Assembly (NCBI GenBank): GCA_019119645.1
Contig: DWWR01000028.1
Coordinates: 1-64,000 of the forward strand
Direction: 5' to 3'
DNA length: 64,000 bases
DNA from: Anaerobutyricum faecale
GTDB lineage: Bacteria; Bacillota; Clostridia; Lachnospirales; Lachnospiraceae
Part shown: in pieces, positions 8,120 to 16,223 of the stretch
Numbering within the stretch: position 1 is the stretch's first letter
Layout: each line of letters opens with the position of its first letter
The notes under the pieces: generated by a model
What the model was told of the DNA's origin: nothing
Database searches by the model: none
Seen by the model: only the letters and a program-made list of their open reading frames with translations
Translations under genes and position numbers: made by a program

Positions 8120-8155
8120 ATATTGATGTGCAGGTACTGATCTGCACATCAATAT
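8120..8155. repeat. Perfect 14-bp inverted repeat
   Basis: ATATTGATGTGCAG (8120-8133) and CTGCACATCAATAT (8142-8155) are perfect inverse copies around an 8-base centre. No T tract follows on either strand, so a terminator is unlikely. It lies between the truncated protease fragment and the promoter of the AraC gene at 8380: an operator or the scar of a lost element. Otherwise 8071-8268 shows nothing recognisable. Confidence 0.5.
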
Positions 8156-8268
8156 CCATACAAAGAAGTCAATACATGATGTACCTTTTGTCTTTCCTGC
8201 TGTGATGTCGCGACTGACTGCGGAATATCAGTCTTCCCGAAGCTGCCTGCTGTTTCTGATTTTCTGCA

Positions 8269-8297
8269 TTGACTTCTTTTCTGCTCCGCCCTATAAT
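8269..8297 (+). promoter_or_regulatory. Consensus sigma-A promoter for the AraC gene at 8380
   Basis: TTGACT (8269-8274), a 17-base spacer and TATAAT (8292-8297). Transcription would start near 8304, giving a leader of about 75 bases. Confidence 0.8.
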
Positions 8298-8379
8298 AAT
8301 AAAACCATATGGGAAAAATAAGAAGCAACTATACCGCCACATTTTAACAACATTGTGCCATACATCAAGAGGTGAATTT

Positions 8380-9279
8380 ATGTGCTATAAAACTGCTGAC
8401 ATCAACGAAAATCTTCTGGAAAGCTTTCAATATCCGAAGGGAGAATTTCCTGTCTTAAGAACAAAGAAATCCCTGGATGAATACAAGCAGGGAGAAATAG
8501 GCTGCCACTGGCATTCTGAGTTTCAGTTCGGACTCCTGCTTCAGGGGAAATTAGACTATTATATTTTCAATAATCCCGTATCGAAATTACATCACACACT
8601 AAATCCAGGCGATGGATTTTTTATCAATTCGCGGGTTCTTCACGGATACAGACAGACGGTTCCCGGAAGCAGCCTGTTTCTTTTCAGCATGATCCCAAGC
8701 TTTTTTGCATCTCCGCCATTTGGCAAATTATATCAGAAAATCATTCTTCCTGTGATGCACTCCAAAAAGAACGGCCTTTTTCTCATGTCTGATCAACAGG
8801 AAGACACGCTCATGTTGCGCCTTTTTCGCAAATTTAAGTCTCTTTGTCCCAAAGAACAGGATTATGAACTGCATGCCATGGAAGTGATCTGCCGCATCTG
8901 GCAGAGCCTTTTCCATAAATTTGAATCGGGCGATCTGCTTGCTGATCCCTCCCTCAAAAATATCTCTCACATGACCCGCATGCATAAAATGCTTGATTTT
9001 ATTCATGAAAATTACAGCAAGCCCATGACCGTTGAACAGATTGCCGACGCCGGCCATATCAGCAAACGGGAATGTTTCCGCTGCTTTCGCGCCGTTATCA
9101 ATCAAAGTCCCATCGAATATCTCATTCGATATCGCCTGACCATGGCCGCCAATCTTCTGATGTCCAGTGATAAACCGCTTTCCGCCATATCCGAATCCTG
9201 CGGCTTTGAGAATATCAGTTACTTTACAAAATGTTTTAAAAAACGTTATGGAATCCTTCCCCGGGAGTTCCGCTCCTGA
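8380..9279 (+). CDS. AraC-family transcriptional regulator with N-terminal cupin
   Basis: A 299-residue regulator. The N-terminal half is a cupin-like sensor (GCHWHSEFQFGLLLQG, LNPGDGFFINSRVLHGY, with His residues in the beta-barrel motif). The C-terminal 100 residues form the AraC double helix-turn-helix (MTVEQIADAGHISKRECFRCF; LSAISESCGFENISYFTKCF; GILPREFR). The ATG at 8380 has AGAGGTG 5 bases upstream; a longer frame from TTG 8269 would overlap the promoter and is rejected. This protein belongs to a different AraC subgroup from the two at 755 and 3772. Its target is unknown. Confidence 0.88.
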   Translation: MCYKTADINENLLESFQYPKGEFPVLRTKKSLDEYKQGEIGCHWHSEFQFGLLLQGKLDYYIFNNPVSKLHHTLNPGDGFFINSRVLHGYRQTVPGSSLFLFSMIPSFFASPPFGKLYQKIILPVMHSKKNGLFLMSDQQEDTLMLRLFRKFKSLCPKEQDYELHAMEVICRIWQSLFHKFESGDLLADPSLKNISHMTRMHKMLDFIHENYSKPMTVEQIADAGHISKRECFRCFRAVINQSPIEYLIRYRLTMAANLLMSSDKPLSAISESCGFENISYFTKCFKKRYGILPREFRS

Positions 9280-9458
9280 TTTTCTTTCGTCAGGCAGAAT
9301 CTTATTGTATTTTTTATTACATTTGTCGTCAATTTGTTAGACTATATTTGTTATAATCGCAAAATAAATTGATTTTTTTATTTATTTCTTATTATAAGCC
9401 TTATATTTTTAATATTTTTTTATTTATGTGTAAAATATGTAAAATTTCTGATTATTTA

Positions 9459-9487
9459 TTGACAATTCATGTATACAGTGTTATATT
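9459..9487 (+). promoter_or_regulatory. Orphan consensus sigma-A promoter
   Basis: TTGACA (9459-9464), a 17-base spacer and TATATT (9482-9487). No convincing ORF follows on the plus strand before the terminator at 9545-9589. A second possible extended -10 element (TGTTATAAT) ends at 9356. Confidence 0.6.
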
Positions 9488-9493
9488 GTTTCA

Positions 9494-9590
9494 TGAACAG
9501 GGAAACAGATACTTTCTCTCTTTAATGAAATCATACAATAAGCGACAAAAGAGGAAAAGACCTTATCATGAGGTCCTTTCCTCTTTTGTT
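9494..9590 (+). ncRNA. Candidate small RNA of about 95 nt
   Basis: The promoter at 9459-9487 would start a transcript near 9494 that ends in the strong hairpin at 9545-9589, followed by a T-rich tail. The interval has no ORF with a ribosome site; its two ATG frames are 9 and 23 codons without one. The 3' end overlaps the antisense of the MATE gene's last codons. This is inference from promoter plus terminator only. Confidence 0.35.
9545..9589. terminator. Bidirectional intrinsic terminator
   Basis: Left arm 9545-9557 pairs perfectly with right arm 9577-9589 (13 bp), and an inner GACCT/AGGTC stem encloses a 7-base loop. T-rich tails occur in both directions. The stem overlaps the last codons and stop of the MATE gene and also closes plus-strand transcription from the AraC side. 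Confidence 0.85.
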
Positions 9591-10897
9591 ATACTTTTCT
9601 GACAGCGCCAGAACAAGAGTGCTCCGATCAGGGCCACCAGCAATTCCGTGGCCGGAAAAGCACACCAGACGCCCCGGATCTGTCCCAGAAAAGACAGCAG
9701 GAAAGCCATGGGAACGATCACGATAAATCCCCGCAGCAGTGAGATGATATGCGCTGGCAGCGGCCGCTCTGTTGATGTAAAATAAATGGATATTATAATA
9801 TTAAATCCGGCAAAAGGGCAGGCCAGGAAATAAAGACGCAGCCCCTCCATGGCAATGGTCTGAAGCACGGGGTCATGTTCACTGTTGAACACCGCAGTGA
9901 TCGGAGACGCGCCGAAGAATACCAGCAGGTAAATGCAGACAGAAAACACCGCCATAACTGTCATCGCACAGCGCAAAAACACCCGGATATCTTCATAATT
10001 CCTGCCTCCGAAGCTGCGGCTCAAAAGCGGCTGGATACCCTGAGCAATTCCCGTATAGATGGCGATGATCACCAGGGAGAGATTGGCAATGACGCCATAA
10101 GCGGCCACGCCCACATTTCCGTTGAGGCTCATAATGATGGAATTAAATACGATCATGACCACGCCGGAGGAAACTTCCGTGACCAGAGACGGGACGCCGC
10201 TTGATAAAATCCATCCGGCCTGTCCTGGCTGAGGACAGCATTTCACCGGATAAAATCCGTTATGTCTCCGGATAAAATGCGACGACAGAATCAGCATACT
10301 GATGATCGGCGCCAATCCGGTGGCGAATACGGCTCCGAAGATCCCCATACCGCAGGGAAAAATGAACACCCAGTCCAGAACCACGTTGGAGAGACTTCCT
10401 CCGATCATGGCTGCCATGGAAAGCTGCGGCGCACCGTCGTTTCTCACAAAACACAAAAGAACATTATTGAGAAGGAACGCCGGCGCAAAAAGCAGGATGA
10501 CCCGAAGATATGTTCTTGACATGGTATATACATTATCTCTGGCGCCGAACAGATACACGATATCCCCGGCAAAGAGCAGGCCCACCGCCACAAAAATCAC
10601 AGCAAATACAGCTGCCAGATACAGAGTGTGGGTAAATGTACGGTTTGCCGCCTTATGATCCTCCTGGCTTTTCTGTATGGAATAGCGGGTACCGCCGCCC
10701 ATTCCGATCATCAGACCGCTTCCGTGAATAAAATTGTAAATGGGAATGGCCAGATTGAGTGCGGTAAGACCGTCTGTCCCCAGTCCTTTGGATACGAAAA
10801 ACGTATCGGCAAGAATATAACAGGAAAGGCCGATCATGCCCATCACATTGAGAGACACATATCTCGCAAACTCCTGCAGTCGATTTTTCTTTTTCAT
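9566..10897 (-). CDS. MATE-family efflux transporter
   Basis: A 443-residue polytopic membrane protein with 12 predicted helices in two related halves, typical of the MATE (MOP) family of cation-coupled exporters of drugs and cationic metabolites. Family-like stretches are MGMIGLSCYILADTFFVS at the N-terminus, LNLAIPIYNFIHGSGLMIGMGGGTR, and AIYTGIAQGIQPLLSRSFGG. The ribosome site GGAGG lies 5-6 bases before the ATG. The NimA-like gene lies 75 bases upstream in the same direction, so both may share a transcript. The exported substrate is unknown. Confidence 0.92.
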   Translation of the reverse strand: MKKKNRLQEFARYVSLNVMGMIGLSCYILADTFFVSKGLGTDGLTALNLAIPIYNFIHGSGLMIGMGGGTRYSIQKSQEDHKAANRTFTHTLYLAAVFAVIFVAVGLLFAGDIVYLFGARDNVYTMSRTYLRVILLFAPAFLLNNVLLCFVRNDGAPQLSMAAMIGGSLSNVVLDWVFIFPCGMGIFGAVFATGLAPIISMLILSSHFIRRHNGFYPVKCCPQPGQAGWILSSGVPSLVTEVSSGVVMIVFNSIIMSLNGNVGVAAYGVIANLSLVIIAIYTGIAQGIQPLLSRSFGGRNYEDIRVFLRCAMTVMAVFSVCIYLLVFFGASPITAVFNSEHDPVLQTIAMEGLRLYFLACPFAGFNIIISIYFTSTERPLPAHIISLLRGFIVIVPMAFLLSFLGQIRGVWCAFPATELLVALIGALLFWRCQKSITKEERTS

Positions 10898-10972
10898 ACA
10901 AACCTCCCAAAATCCATCTTATGATCCTGTGAACTTTATTACATCGGTCAAGATCACACAGCAAAAATGGCT

Positions 10973-11470
10973 TTATGACTCTTTTCTTGCTCTGACAAGC
11001 TCAATGGCTTCCTTTCCGGATATATGATCCATACTCATTTTCAGCATGCAGAGAGGCTCCCATTCCATCCTGATAAAATTCTCCCTGTTTTCTTTTGTAT
11101 CCTCCGGAGCATATTTTACCGCCAGTTTCTCGATGGCGGTACGTTTCTCTTTCTCCTCTTCCAGAATACGGATCGTTCCAAAAATAATAACACTCCGGAA
11201 ATACGAGGTATACTCTTCCGGTACAATATGATCCTGGGCAATTACGCAGAACGACGCCTTTGGATTGCTGCGGATAACGTCCAGCTTGTGGCCGCTTTTG
11301 GCACAGTGAAAATACAGCTTATCTCCATCTGCCACGTAGCTTAACGGCACGCCGTAGGGATACTCCTCATCTCCCGCAAGAGAAAGCACCCCGGAGGTTC
11401 CTTCTCTTAAAATATCCATACACTCTTCTTTTGACAGCTGCTGTTTGTTTCTTCTCATTTCCTGAAACAT
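10973..11470 (-). CDS. Pyridoxamine 5'-phosphate oxidase-like flavin protein (NimA-related)
   Basis: A 165-residue split-barrel protein. It begins MFQEMRRNKQQLSKEECMDI and contains YPYGVPLSYV, YFHCAKSGHKLDVIRSNPKASF and SVIIFGTIRILE, a pattern shared with NimA-type 5-nitroimidazole reductases and general FMN-binding split barrels. It probably binds FMN and reduces small electrophiles. Activity on nitroimidazoles cannot be inferred from sequence alone. Strong ribosome site (AAGGAGG). It precedes the MATE gene and could belong to a small detoxification unit. Confidence 0.85.
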   Translation of the reverse strand: MFQEMRRNKQQLSKEECMDILREGTSGVLSLAGDEEYPYGVPLSYVADGDKLYFHCAKSGHKLDVIRSNPKASFCVIAQDHIVPEEYTSYFRSVIIFGTIRILEEEKEKRTAIEKLAVKYAPEDTKENRENFIRMEWEPLCMLKMSMDHISGKEAIELVRARKES

Positions 11471-11560
11471 TTTTTACCTCCTTACAATCTTTTACCGCAA
11501 AATCCTTCCCGCCTCAGGTTTTTTGTTTTAACATCTTTTTCACTACGCGCCGGAAAAAGA

Positions 11561-11620
11561 CAAAAAGAAAAGCATTGACCTTCGTATCTTCAATGGCCTA
11601 ACGATACGAAATCAACGCTT
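11561..11620 (-). terminator. Terminator after the MarR-YczE operon
   Basis: Residues 11571-11588 pair with 11603-11619 with few mismatches (core GATACGAA/TTCGTATC). On the minus strand TTTTCTTTTTG follows. Apart from this hairpin, 11471-11813 shows no gene or clear element. Confidence 0.7.
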
Positions 11621-11813
11621 CTGCTCTTACCCGGCGGCAAGCATTTTATTGCAGCACGAGAACCCACACTAAAACAATGGCAGATCCTCAGTTATATATT
11701 CTTACAAATTTTTATCACAAACCGAAATACTTGTCAAGGATTTTATGCCGACAGCACATTGCCCGTCTGCGCCAGCGCCGCATCTCTTACTTATCTAAGC
11801 CTCACACTCTCAT

Positions 11814-12491
11814 TTATGCCAGCGCCACATCGCCCACTCTTTTCATCCATTTGTTGGTCACCTTCGTGATCTGTCCCACAAAAATCATGGCAGCCAGCGT
11901 ACCTTCCCGTACGCCTTCCACGCCGCCGAGGAATACCAGGGACAAAACGACCGAAATGCAGACCAGCGTAATATCAAAGCCCATTTTCATATTGCCGAAT
12001 TTCACCGGGGCTACTTTACAGATGGCAAGCACTATTCCCTCGCCGGCTGTGGTGACAAGATTTGCCATCACTTCCACGCTGATGCCCAGAGCGATCAGCA
12101 CGATGCCGATGATACAAAACAGCCATTCTTCCAGATAATTGGATACCTGTATTCCCTGCAGGAGATATTCCGCCACATCGATCATGGTTCCAAACACAAT
12201 GGCAGCCGGAAACTGTAAGAGCTGAAACCAGTCATACTGTCTCCGGAGAATCGCAATCTGGATGAGCACAAAGAGAAAATTCATGATAATAGTCGTGGTC
12301 CCCACTGACAGCCCGGAAATCAACGACGTCACATACGGGACCGTGGAGATTGGCGAAATACCCAGGTCTGCCTTGATGGAAAATGCCACGCCAAAGGCCA
12401 TGATCGTCAAGCCCAGACATAAAAAAACAAACCGCAGAACCGGATGATTGATTCTCTTTTTCTTTTCACTGTCAGAAATCGTATTACTCAT
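11814..12491 (-). CDS. YitT/YczE-family integral membrane protein
   Basis: A 225-residue membrane protein with five predicted helices. The N-terminal RFVFLCLGLTIMAFGVAF, IKADLGISPISTVPYVTS and TTAGEGIVLAICK segments match the YczE/YitT (DUF6198) family, whose role is not settled; some members are linked to drug or peptide export regulation. Its ATG overlaps the stop of the upstream MarR gene by 8 bases, implying translational coupling, so expression is tied to that regulator. Confidence 0.85.
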   Translation of the reverse strand: MSNTISDSEKKKRINHPVLRFVFLCLGLTIMAFGVAFSIKADLGISPISTVPYVTSLISGLSVGTTTIIMNFLFVLIQIAILRRQYDWFQLLQFPAAIVFGTMIDVAEYLLQGIQVSNYLEEWLFCIIGIVLIALGISVEVMANLVTTAGEGIVLAICKVAPVKFGNMKMGFDITLVCISVVLSLVFLGGVEGVREGTLAAMIFVGQITKVTNKWMKRVGDVALA

Positions 12492-12927
12492 AGTTCTTCC
12501 TCTTTTCTTTTGAAGATTGTTCTATGCTCCCGCATAATTTAACCAACATATTTTTCAGGGTATCCACCTCTTCTCCGGAAAGGCCGGACACCGCTTTTTC
12601 CTCTTCCCGCCGGAAAACATCCATCATTTTTTCCGCCGCGATCTGCCCTTTATCCGTTAGTGAAACATACAAAGAACGGCGGTTTCCTTCGCGGTTTCTC
12701 CGATGGACCAAACCAGCTTTTTCCATGCGAAATAAGATGCTTCCCACTGTTGCCTGCTCTATCTCACAATAAGCTGCAATCGTCTTCTGATCTGCCTCCT
12801 GATATTTAAGAAGAAAATCAAGGATTTTCGGCTGGCCGGAAGTAAGCCCCAGCTTGCCGGCTTCGGAAAGCACTTTTTTCGATAACATGGCGTGGGATTT
12901 CATCAGTAGATAATGAAGACTTTCCAT
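12484..12927 (-). CDS. MarR-family transcriptional regulator
   Basis: A 147-residue winged helix-turn-helix repressor. The wHTH core is TIAAYCEIEQATVGSILFRM, followed by EKAGLVHRRNREGNRRSLYVSLT, the recognition helix and wing of MarR proteins. It starts an operon with the overlapping YczE-like membrane gene. A short palindrome (ATACTAAGTAT, 12943-12953) lies 16 bases upstream of the start, where an autoregulatory site would be expected. The ligand is unknown. Confidence 0.9.
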   Translation of the reverse strand: MESLHYLLMKSHAMLSKKVLSEAGKLGLTSGQPKILDFLLKYQEADQKTIAAYCEIEQATVGSILFRMEKAGLVHRRNREGNRRSLYVSLTDKGQIAAEKMMDVFRREEEKAVSGLSGEEVDTLKNMLVKLCGSIEQSSKEKRKNYE

Positions 12928-12942
12928 TTTTCCTCCACAATT

Positions 12943-12953
12943 ATACTAAGTAT
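12943..12953. promoter_or_regulatory. Possible MarR operator half
   Basis: ATACTAAGTAT is a perfect 5-1-5 palindrome just upstream of the MarR start. MarR proteins usually bind dyads in their own promoter; assignment here is by position only. Confidence 0.35.
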
Positions 12954-13110
12954 TCTTATTATATCAACACTCATTATATGCTTTCATATTAAAATGTCAA
13001 GAAATATTATTTCTTTTCTGCTTTTTATGTTAAAATGAGAATCAGAACGCTCTCCCATTGACGATCCTTTATTTTTACATACTATTTTTATCAAAGAAGG
13101 AGTAACAAAA

Positions 13111-13920
13111 GTGACAGACATGAACCTGGATTATGCCAGACAACAATTCGAATCTTATCTTGAGCAATACGACCGGTCAGACGATAAGGTCCGCCTGAAA
13201 ATCATTCATACCTATGGGGTGGTCCACTGCAGTCGTCAGATCTGCGGGCGGATGGGCCTCTCCCGGGAAGATACCGATCTGGCGCAGCTTATCGCTCTGC
13301 TGCACGATATCGGACGGTTTGAACAGCTGAAACGATTTGACAGCTTTGAGCCGGATACCATGGATCACGCCGCTTTTGGCGTGCATCTTCTGTTTGAAGA
13401 GGGGAAAATCCGTGACTTTATAAAAGAACCGGCGTGGGATTCCATTATCCGCACTTCCATCGCCAGACACAGCGATTTTAAGCTGGAAGGTATTTCTGAC
13501 CAGCGGGAACTGCTCCATGCCAGGCTGATCCGGGACGCAGACAAGCTGGATAACTGCCGGGTCAAATTAGAAGACTCCATCGAAACCATGCTGGGCGTAT
13601 CACCCAAAGAAGTGGGCAGATCTTCTATCACGCCGGAGGTCATGGCACAGTTTATGGATCATAAGTCCATCTACTCTCCCACCCGAAAAACAAAGATGGA
13701 TTACTGGCTTTCTTACCTGGCCTACTTTTTCGATATCAATTTCCGGGCGACACTTACGATCATAGAAGAGCGTCAGTATATCAGCCGTCTGATCGCGCGG
13801 ATTCCTTACTCTGATCCGAAGACCGCCGCACAGATGCAGGAAGTCAAAAAAATCCTGCAGGATTATTTCTCTTCCCGCACAGAGGATCCATCCAAAGCAG
13901 CGGATACCCTTTTCGCATAA
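13111..13920 (+). CDS. HD-domain phosphohydrolase
   Basis: A 269-residue protein with the HD superfamily metal site: His in the HTYGVVHCSRQ helix, the HD pair in LLHDIGRFEQ, and the later Asp in RDADKLDN. This fold hydrolyses phosphomonoester or cyclic nucleotide bonds. The specific substrate is not evident. The start is GTG at 13111, chosen because AAGGAG stands 8 bases upstream; an ATG 9 bases later is possible. It is monocistronic, with several hairpins behind it. Confidence 0.85.
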   Translation: MTDMNLDYARQQFESYLEQYDRSDDKVRLKIIHTYGVVHCSRQICGRMGLSREDTDLAQLIALLHDIGRFEQLKRFDSFEPDTMDHAAFGVHLLFEEGKIRDFIKEPAWDSIIRTSIARHSDFKLEGISDQRELLHARLIRDADKLDNCRVKLEDSIETMLGVSPKEVGRSSITPEVMAQFMDHKSIYSPTRKTKMDYWLSYLAYFFDINFRATLTIIEERQYISRLIARIPYSDPKTAAQMQEVKKILQDYFSSRTEDPSKAADTLFA

Positions 13921-13979
13921 CAGGCAGATCTCCCGGGAAGGAAACACATAAGACGCATGATCCGTCCCAAAATAGGAAA

Positions 13980-14000
13980 GAATCCTGCAAAGCAGGATTC
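13980..14000 (+). terminator. Hairpin after the HD gene
   Basis: GAATCCTGC (13980-13988) and GCAGGATTC (13992-14000) form a perfect 9-bp stem with an AAA loop. A second hairpin CTCCG/CGGAG followed by CGTTTTTT ends at about 14034. Together they probably terminate the plus-strand HD gene. Confidence 0.6.
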
Positions 14001-14028
14001 TCCGCCGCAGTGCGATCCTCACGGAGCG

Positions 14029-14070
14029 TTTTTTATTTCACAGGAATGCAATTTCCTGTGAAATAAAAAA
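14029..14070. terminator. Perfect 18-bp inverted repeat between convergent genes
   Basis: Arms 14029-14046 and 14053-14070 are perfectly complementary with a 6-base loop. The outer six pairs are T:A runs, so it can act as a terminator in both directions between the HD gene and the NUDIX gene. Confidence 0.75.
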
Positions 14071-14107
14071 AGGCTGTACATGGAAATCTTCTCTCCACGT
14101 ACAGTCT
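14064..14107 (-). terminator. Intrinsic terminator after the NUDIX gene
   Basis: On the minus strand CTGTACgTGGA pairs with TCCAtGTACAG, followed by CCTTTTTTT. It sits 13 bases past the NUDIX stop. Confidence 0.8.
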
Positions 14108-14119
14108 ACACGTTTAGAT

Positions 14120-14572
14120 TTAAAAATACTTCCGGCTTCCCCAGAGATTCGCCTTCTTCAAATCGAGATACTGCTGATACGCATCCTCAAGAATCTGCTT
14201 CTCATTGGGAAACCGCAGCAAATGATAGGCTTCATGAAATTTATAAAAACCGGAATCCACAAAATATTCTTCTTTCTGTGGCTTGGAATAATAGCTGTCC
14301 GCCATCATCAGATACCAGTGAACATCTTTTACCACCACATCGTGAGCGGTATTAAAAGTGTACTGACTCTTTCCCACATATTTAATAATAGACGCCCTCG
14401 CACCGGTTTCCTCTCTCACTTCCCGCAGTGCGGTTTCTTTATATTCTTCTCCCTCCTCTACTGTTCCTTTTGGGAGCACCCATCCCTCATACCTGTTTTT
14501 ATAATTTTTGTATAAAAGAAGGATTTTCCCGCGAAAAATGACCACACCACCACAACTTGTTGCCTGTATCAT
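14120..14572 (-). CDS. NUDIX hydrolase
   Basis: A 150-residue pyrophosphohydrolase. The Nudix box is complete: GTVEEGEEYKETALREVREETGA in one stretch, with the metal-binding REVREE Glu residues. It hydrolyses nucleoside diphosphates linked to another moiety; the substrate cannot be named. The ATG at 14572 has AGGAAGAG upstream and is preferred over an in-frame start at 14650. A promoter with TTGCAA (14645-14650), 17 bases and TATACT (14622-14627) lies upstream. Confidence 0.9.
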   Translation of the reverse strand: MIQATSCGGVVIFRGKILLLYKNYKNRYEGWVLPKGTVEEGEEYKETALREVREETGARASIIKYVGKSQYTFNTAHDVVVKDVHWYLMMADSYYSKPQKEEYFVDSGFYKFHEAYHLLRFPNEKQILEDAYQQYLDLKKANLWGSRKYF

Positions 14573-14621
14573 ATCTCTTCCTCCTATGCAAACAATTCTG
14601 GTGTGTATTACACTTGGTAAC

Positions 14622-14650
14622 AGTATAGCAAATAGATACGTCCTTTGCAA
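14622..14650 (-). promoter_or_regulatory. Sigma-A promoter for the NUDIX gene
   Basis: Minus strand TTGCAA (14645-14650), 17-base spacer, TATACT (14622-14627); 50 bases upstream of the start at 14572. Confidence 0.6.
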
Positions 14651-14678
14651 GAAAGCTGTCTGATTTTTGCAGATATTT

Positions 14679-16223
14679 CTATGAGTAATAGTCTTTCATC
14701 TCATTATTATAATACGAATCAAAGACTTCTTTCGCGATCGGAGCCGCATACTCGCTGCCAGCACCGCTGTTTTCCACGATGACACAGACCACCAGATCCG
14801 GGTCTTCCACATTGGAATATCCAAAAAACCAGGCATGGGACCGCTCTCCTTCATTTTCCGCCGTTCCGGTTTTACCCGCAGCCGTATACAGATCGGTATC
14901 CAGCACCCGTCCGGTACCGTCGGTCACAACATTTCGCAGCATTTTCTGAAGAATCTTCGCATCATTTGGGTCTACCAGAGTCTTGTATTCCTCCGGTTTC
15001 GTCTCCTTGATCACAGCTCCGTCGGCGCTTTCCACACTTTCTACCAGATACGGCCTCATCAGCACTCCGTCATTGGCGACGGCGCACATGAGAAGCGCAT
15101 TGTGAAACGGCGTCATAAGAGTATTTCCCTGGCCGATAACGGTCTGAGGCACCTCGCTTTTCTGCGAGTCCTCATCCAGATCAAACCGACTCTGTTTTAC
15201 GGCAATATCAAAAGGGATGCTCTGACCAAAAAGGAGCTTCTCATTGAGGGCGGCGAACCGTTTCAGATTCAGAGTGCTTCCCAGAGTGACAAAAGCAGTA
15301 TTACAGGATTTAGTGAACGCTTCCTCCAGATCCACTTCCCCGTGCTCTTCACCGTCATAACAGCTGATGCGGACACTGTCCACCACGGTCTCACCGGTAC
15401 AATCATAACTAAAATCCCCGTAAGAAGCCGGATGTTCCTCTATATATTCCAGCGCCGTGACCAGTTTATAAGTGGATCCCGGCGGATAAAGCCCCTGTGT
15501 CGCGCGGTTTAAAAGGCAGCTGTTATCTTCATCGGAATTGATCTCCTCCCAGATGTCGTCCAGCTCGTTGGGATCAAAATCCGGCTTGGACACCATGGCA
15601 CGCACTTTTCCGGTCTTCGGCTCGATGGCCACCACAGCTCCGCGATGATCACCCAGGGCGTTGTAGGCAGCTTTCTGCAGACGGGTATCCAGGGTGGTCA
15701 CAATGGTGTCTCCCACGGTCTTCTCCCCCGATACTCCTTCCCTGATCTGGTCCACCAGCTGTTCGTGGGAAGTCAGCAGATCATAATTATAGGCAGATTC
15801 CAGGCCCGCTTTTCCATGGGAATTATATCCCACCACATGGGCGAACATATCCTCATACGGGTATTCCCTTACCTCATCTCCGTCCTCATCCACAGTGGTT
15901 TCCGCCAGTACCTTATCGTTGGCACTCTTGATGCTGCCCCGCAGGACTTTTTCTGATAAGGCTGTGGTACGCTTATTATAGGGACTGTTGATCACTTCCG
16001 GCGCATCGTAAATGGTAAACTTCACCAGATAACCGATGAGCCCAAGAAAAAGCACCACCACAAAAAGACTGGTCCGGAACATATACCGGTTGGTCCGGAG
16101 CTTCCGCCCTTTTTTGGGCACAAATAAAGAAGCCAGTCTTTCCCAGATGGTCACGGATTCTGTTGTCTTTAACTGCCTAGCGGCCTGTCCCTCTCTGCGG
16201 GCTGATTTCTGATGTCTGTTCAT
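14679..16223 (-). CDS. Peptidoglycan D,D-transpeptidase (class B penicillin-binding protein)
   Basis: A 514-residue class B PBP. It has a basic cytoplasmic N-terminus, one membrane anchor at about 51-69, a small dimerisation region, and a transpeptidase domain with the three active-site motifs: STYK (Ser250), SCN (306-308) and KTG (451-453). It crosslinks peptidoglycan with the SEDS polymerase encoded immediately upstream. I chose ATG 16223 (AGGAAG 9 bases upstream); a TTG at 16256 is possible. The gene overlaps ftsW/rodA by about 47 bases. The short form resembles the PbpA/elongation or sporulation PBPs more than long FtsI proteins. Confidence 0.92.
   Translation of the reverse strand: MNRHQKSARREGQAARQLKTTESVTIWERLASLFVPKKGRKLRTNRYMFRTSLFVVVLFLGLIGYLVKFTIYDAPEVINSPYNKRTTALSEKVLRGSIKSANDKVLAETTVDEDGDEVREYPYEDMFAHVVGYNSHGKAGLESAYNYDLLTSHEQLVDQIREGVSGEKTVGDTIVTTLDTRLQKAAYNALGDHRGAVVAIEPKTGKVRAMVSKPDFDPNELDDIWEEINSDEDNSCLLNRATQGLYPPGSTYKLVTALEYIEEHPASYGDFSYDCTGETVVDSVRISCYDGEEHGEVDLEEAFTKSCNTAFVTLGSTLNLKRFAALNEKLLFGQSIPFDIAVKQSRFDLDEDSQKSEVPQTVIGQGNTLMTPFHNALLMCAVANDGVLMRPYLVESVESADGAVIKETKPEEYKTLVDPNDAKILQKMLRNVVTDGTGRVLDTDLYTAAGKTGTAENEGERSHAWFFGYSNVEDPDLVVCVIVENSGAGSEYAAPIAKEVFDSYYNNEMKDYYS

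Noticed and set aside
8269..8379. Longer N-terminus for the AraC gene (TTG start at 8269).
   Set aside because: The TTG is part of the -35 element of a consensus promoter; the ATG at 8380 has a proper ribosome site.
9369..9602. Plus-strand ORF of 77 codons.
   Set aside because: Very A/T-rich, no ribosome site, runs through a promoter and terminator.
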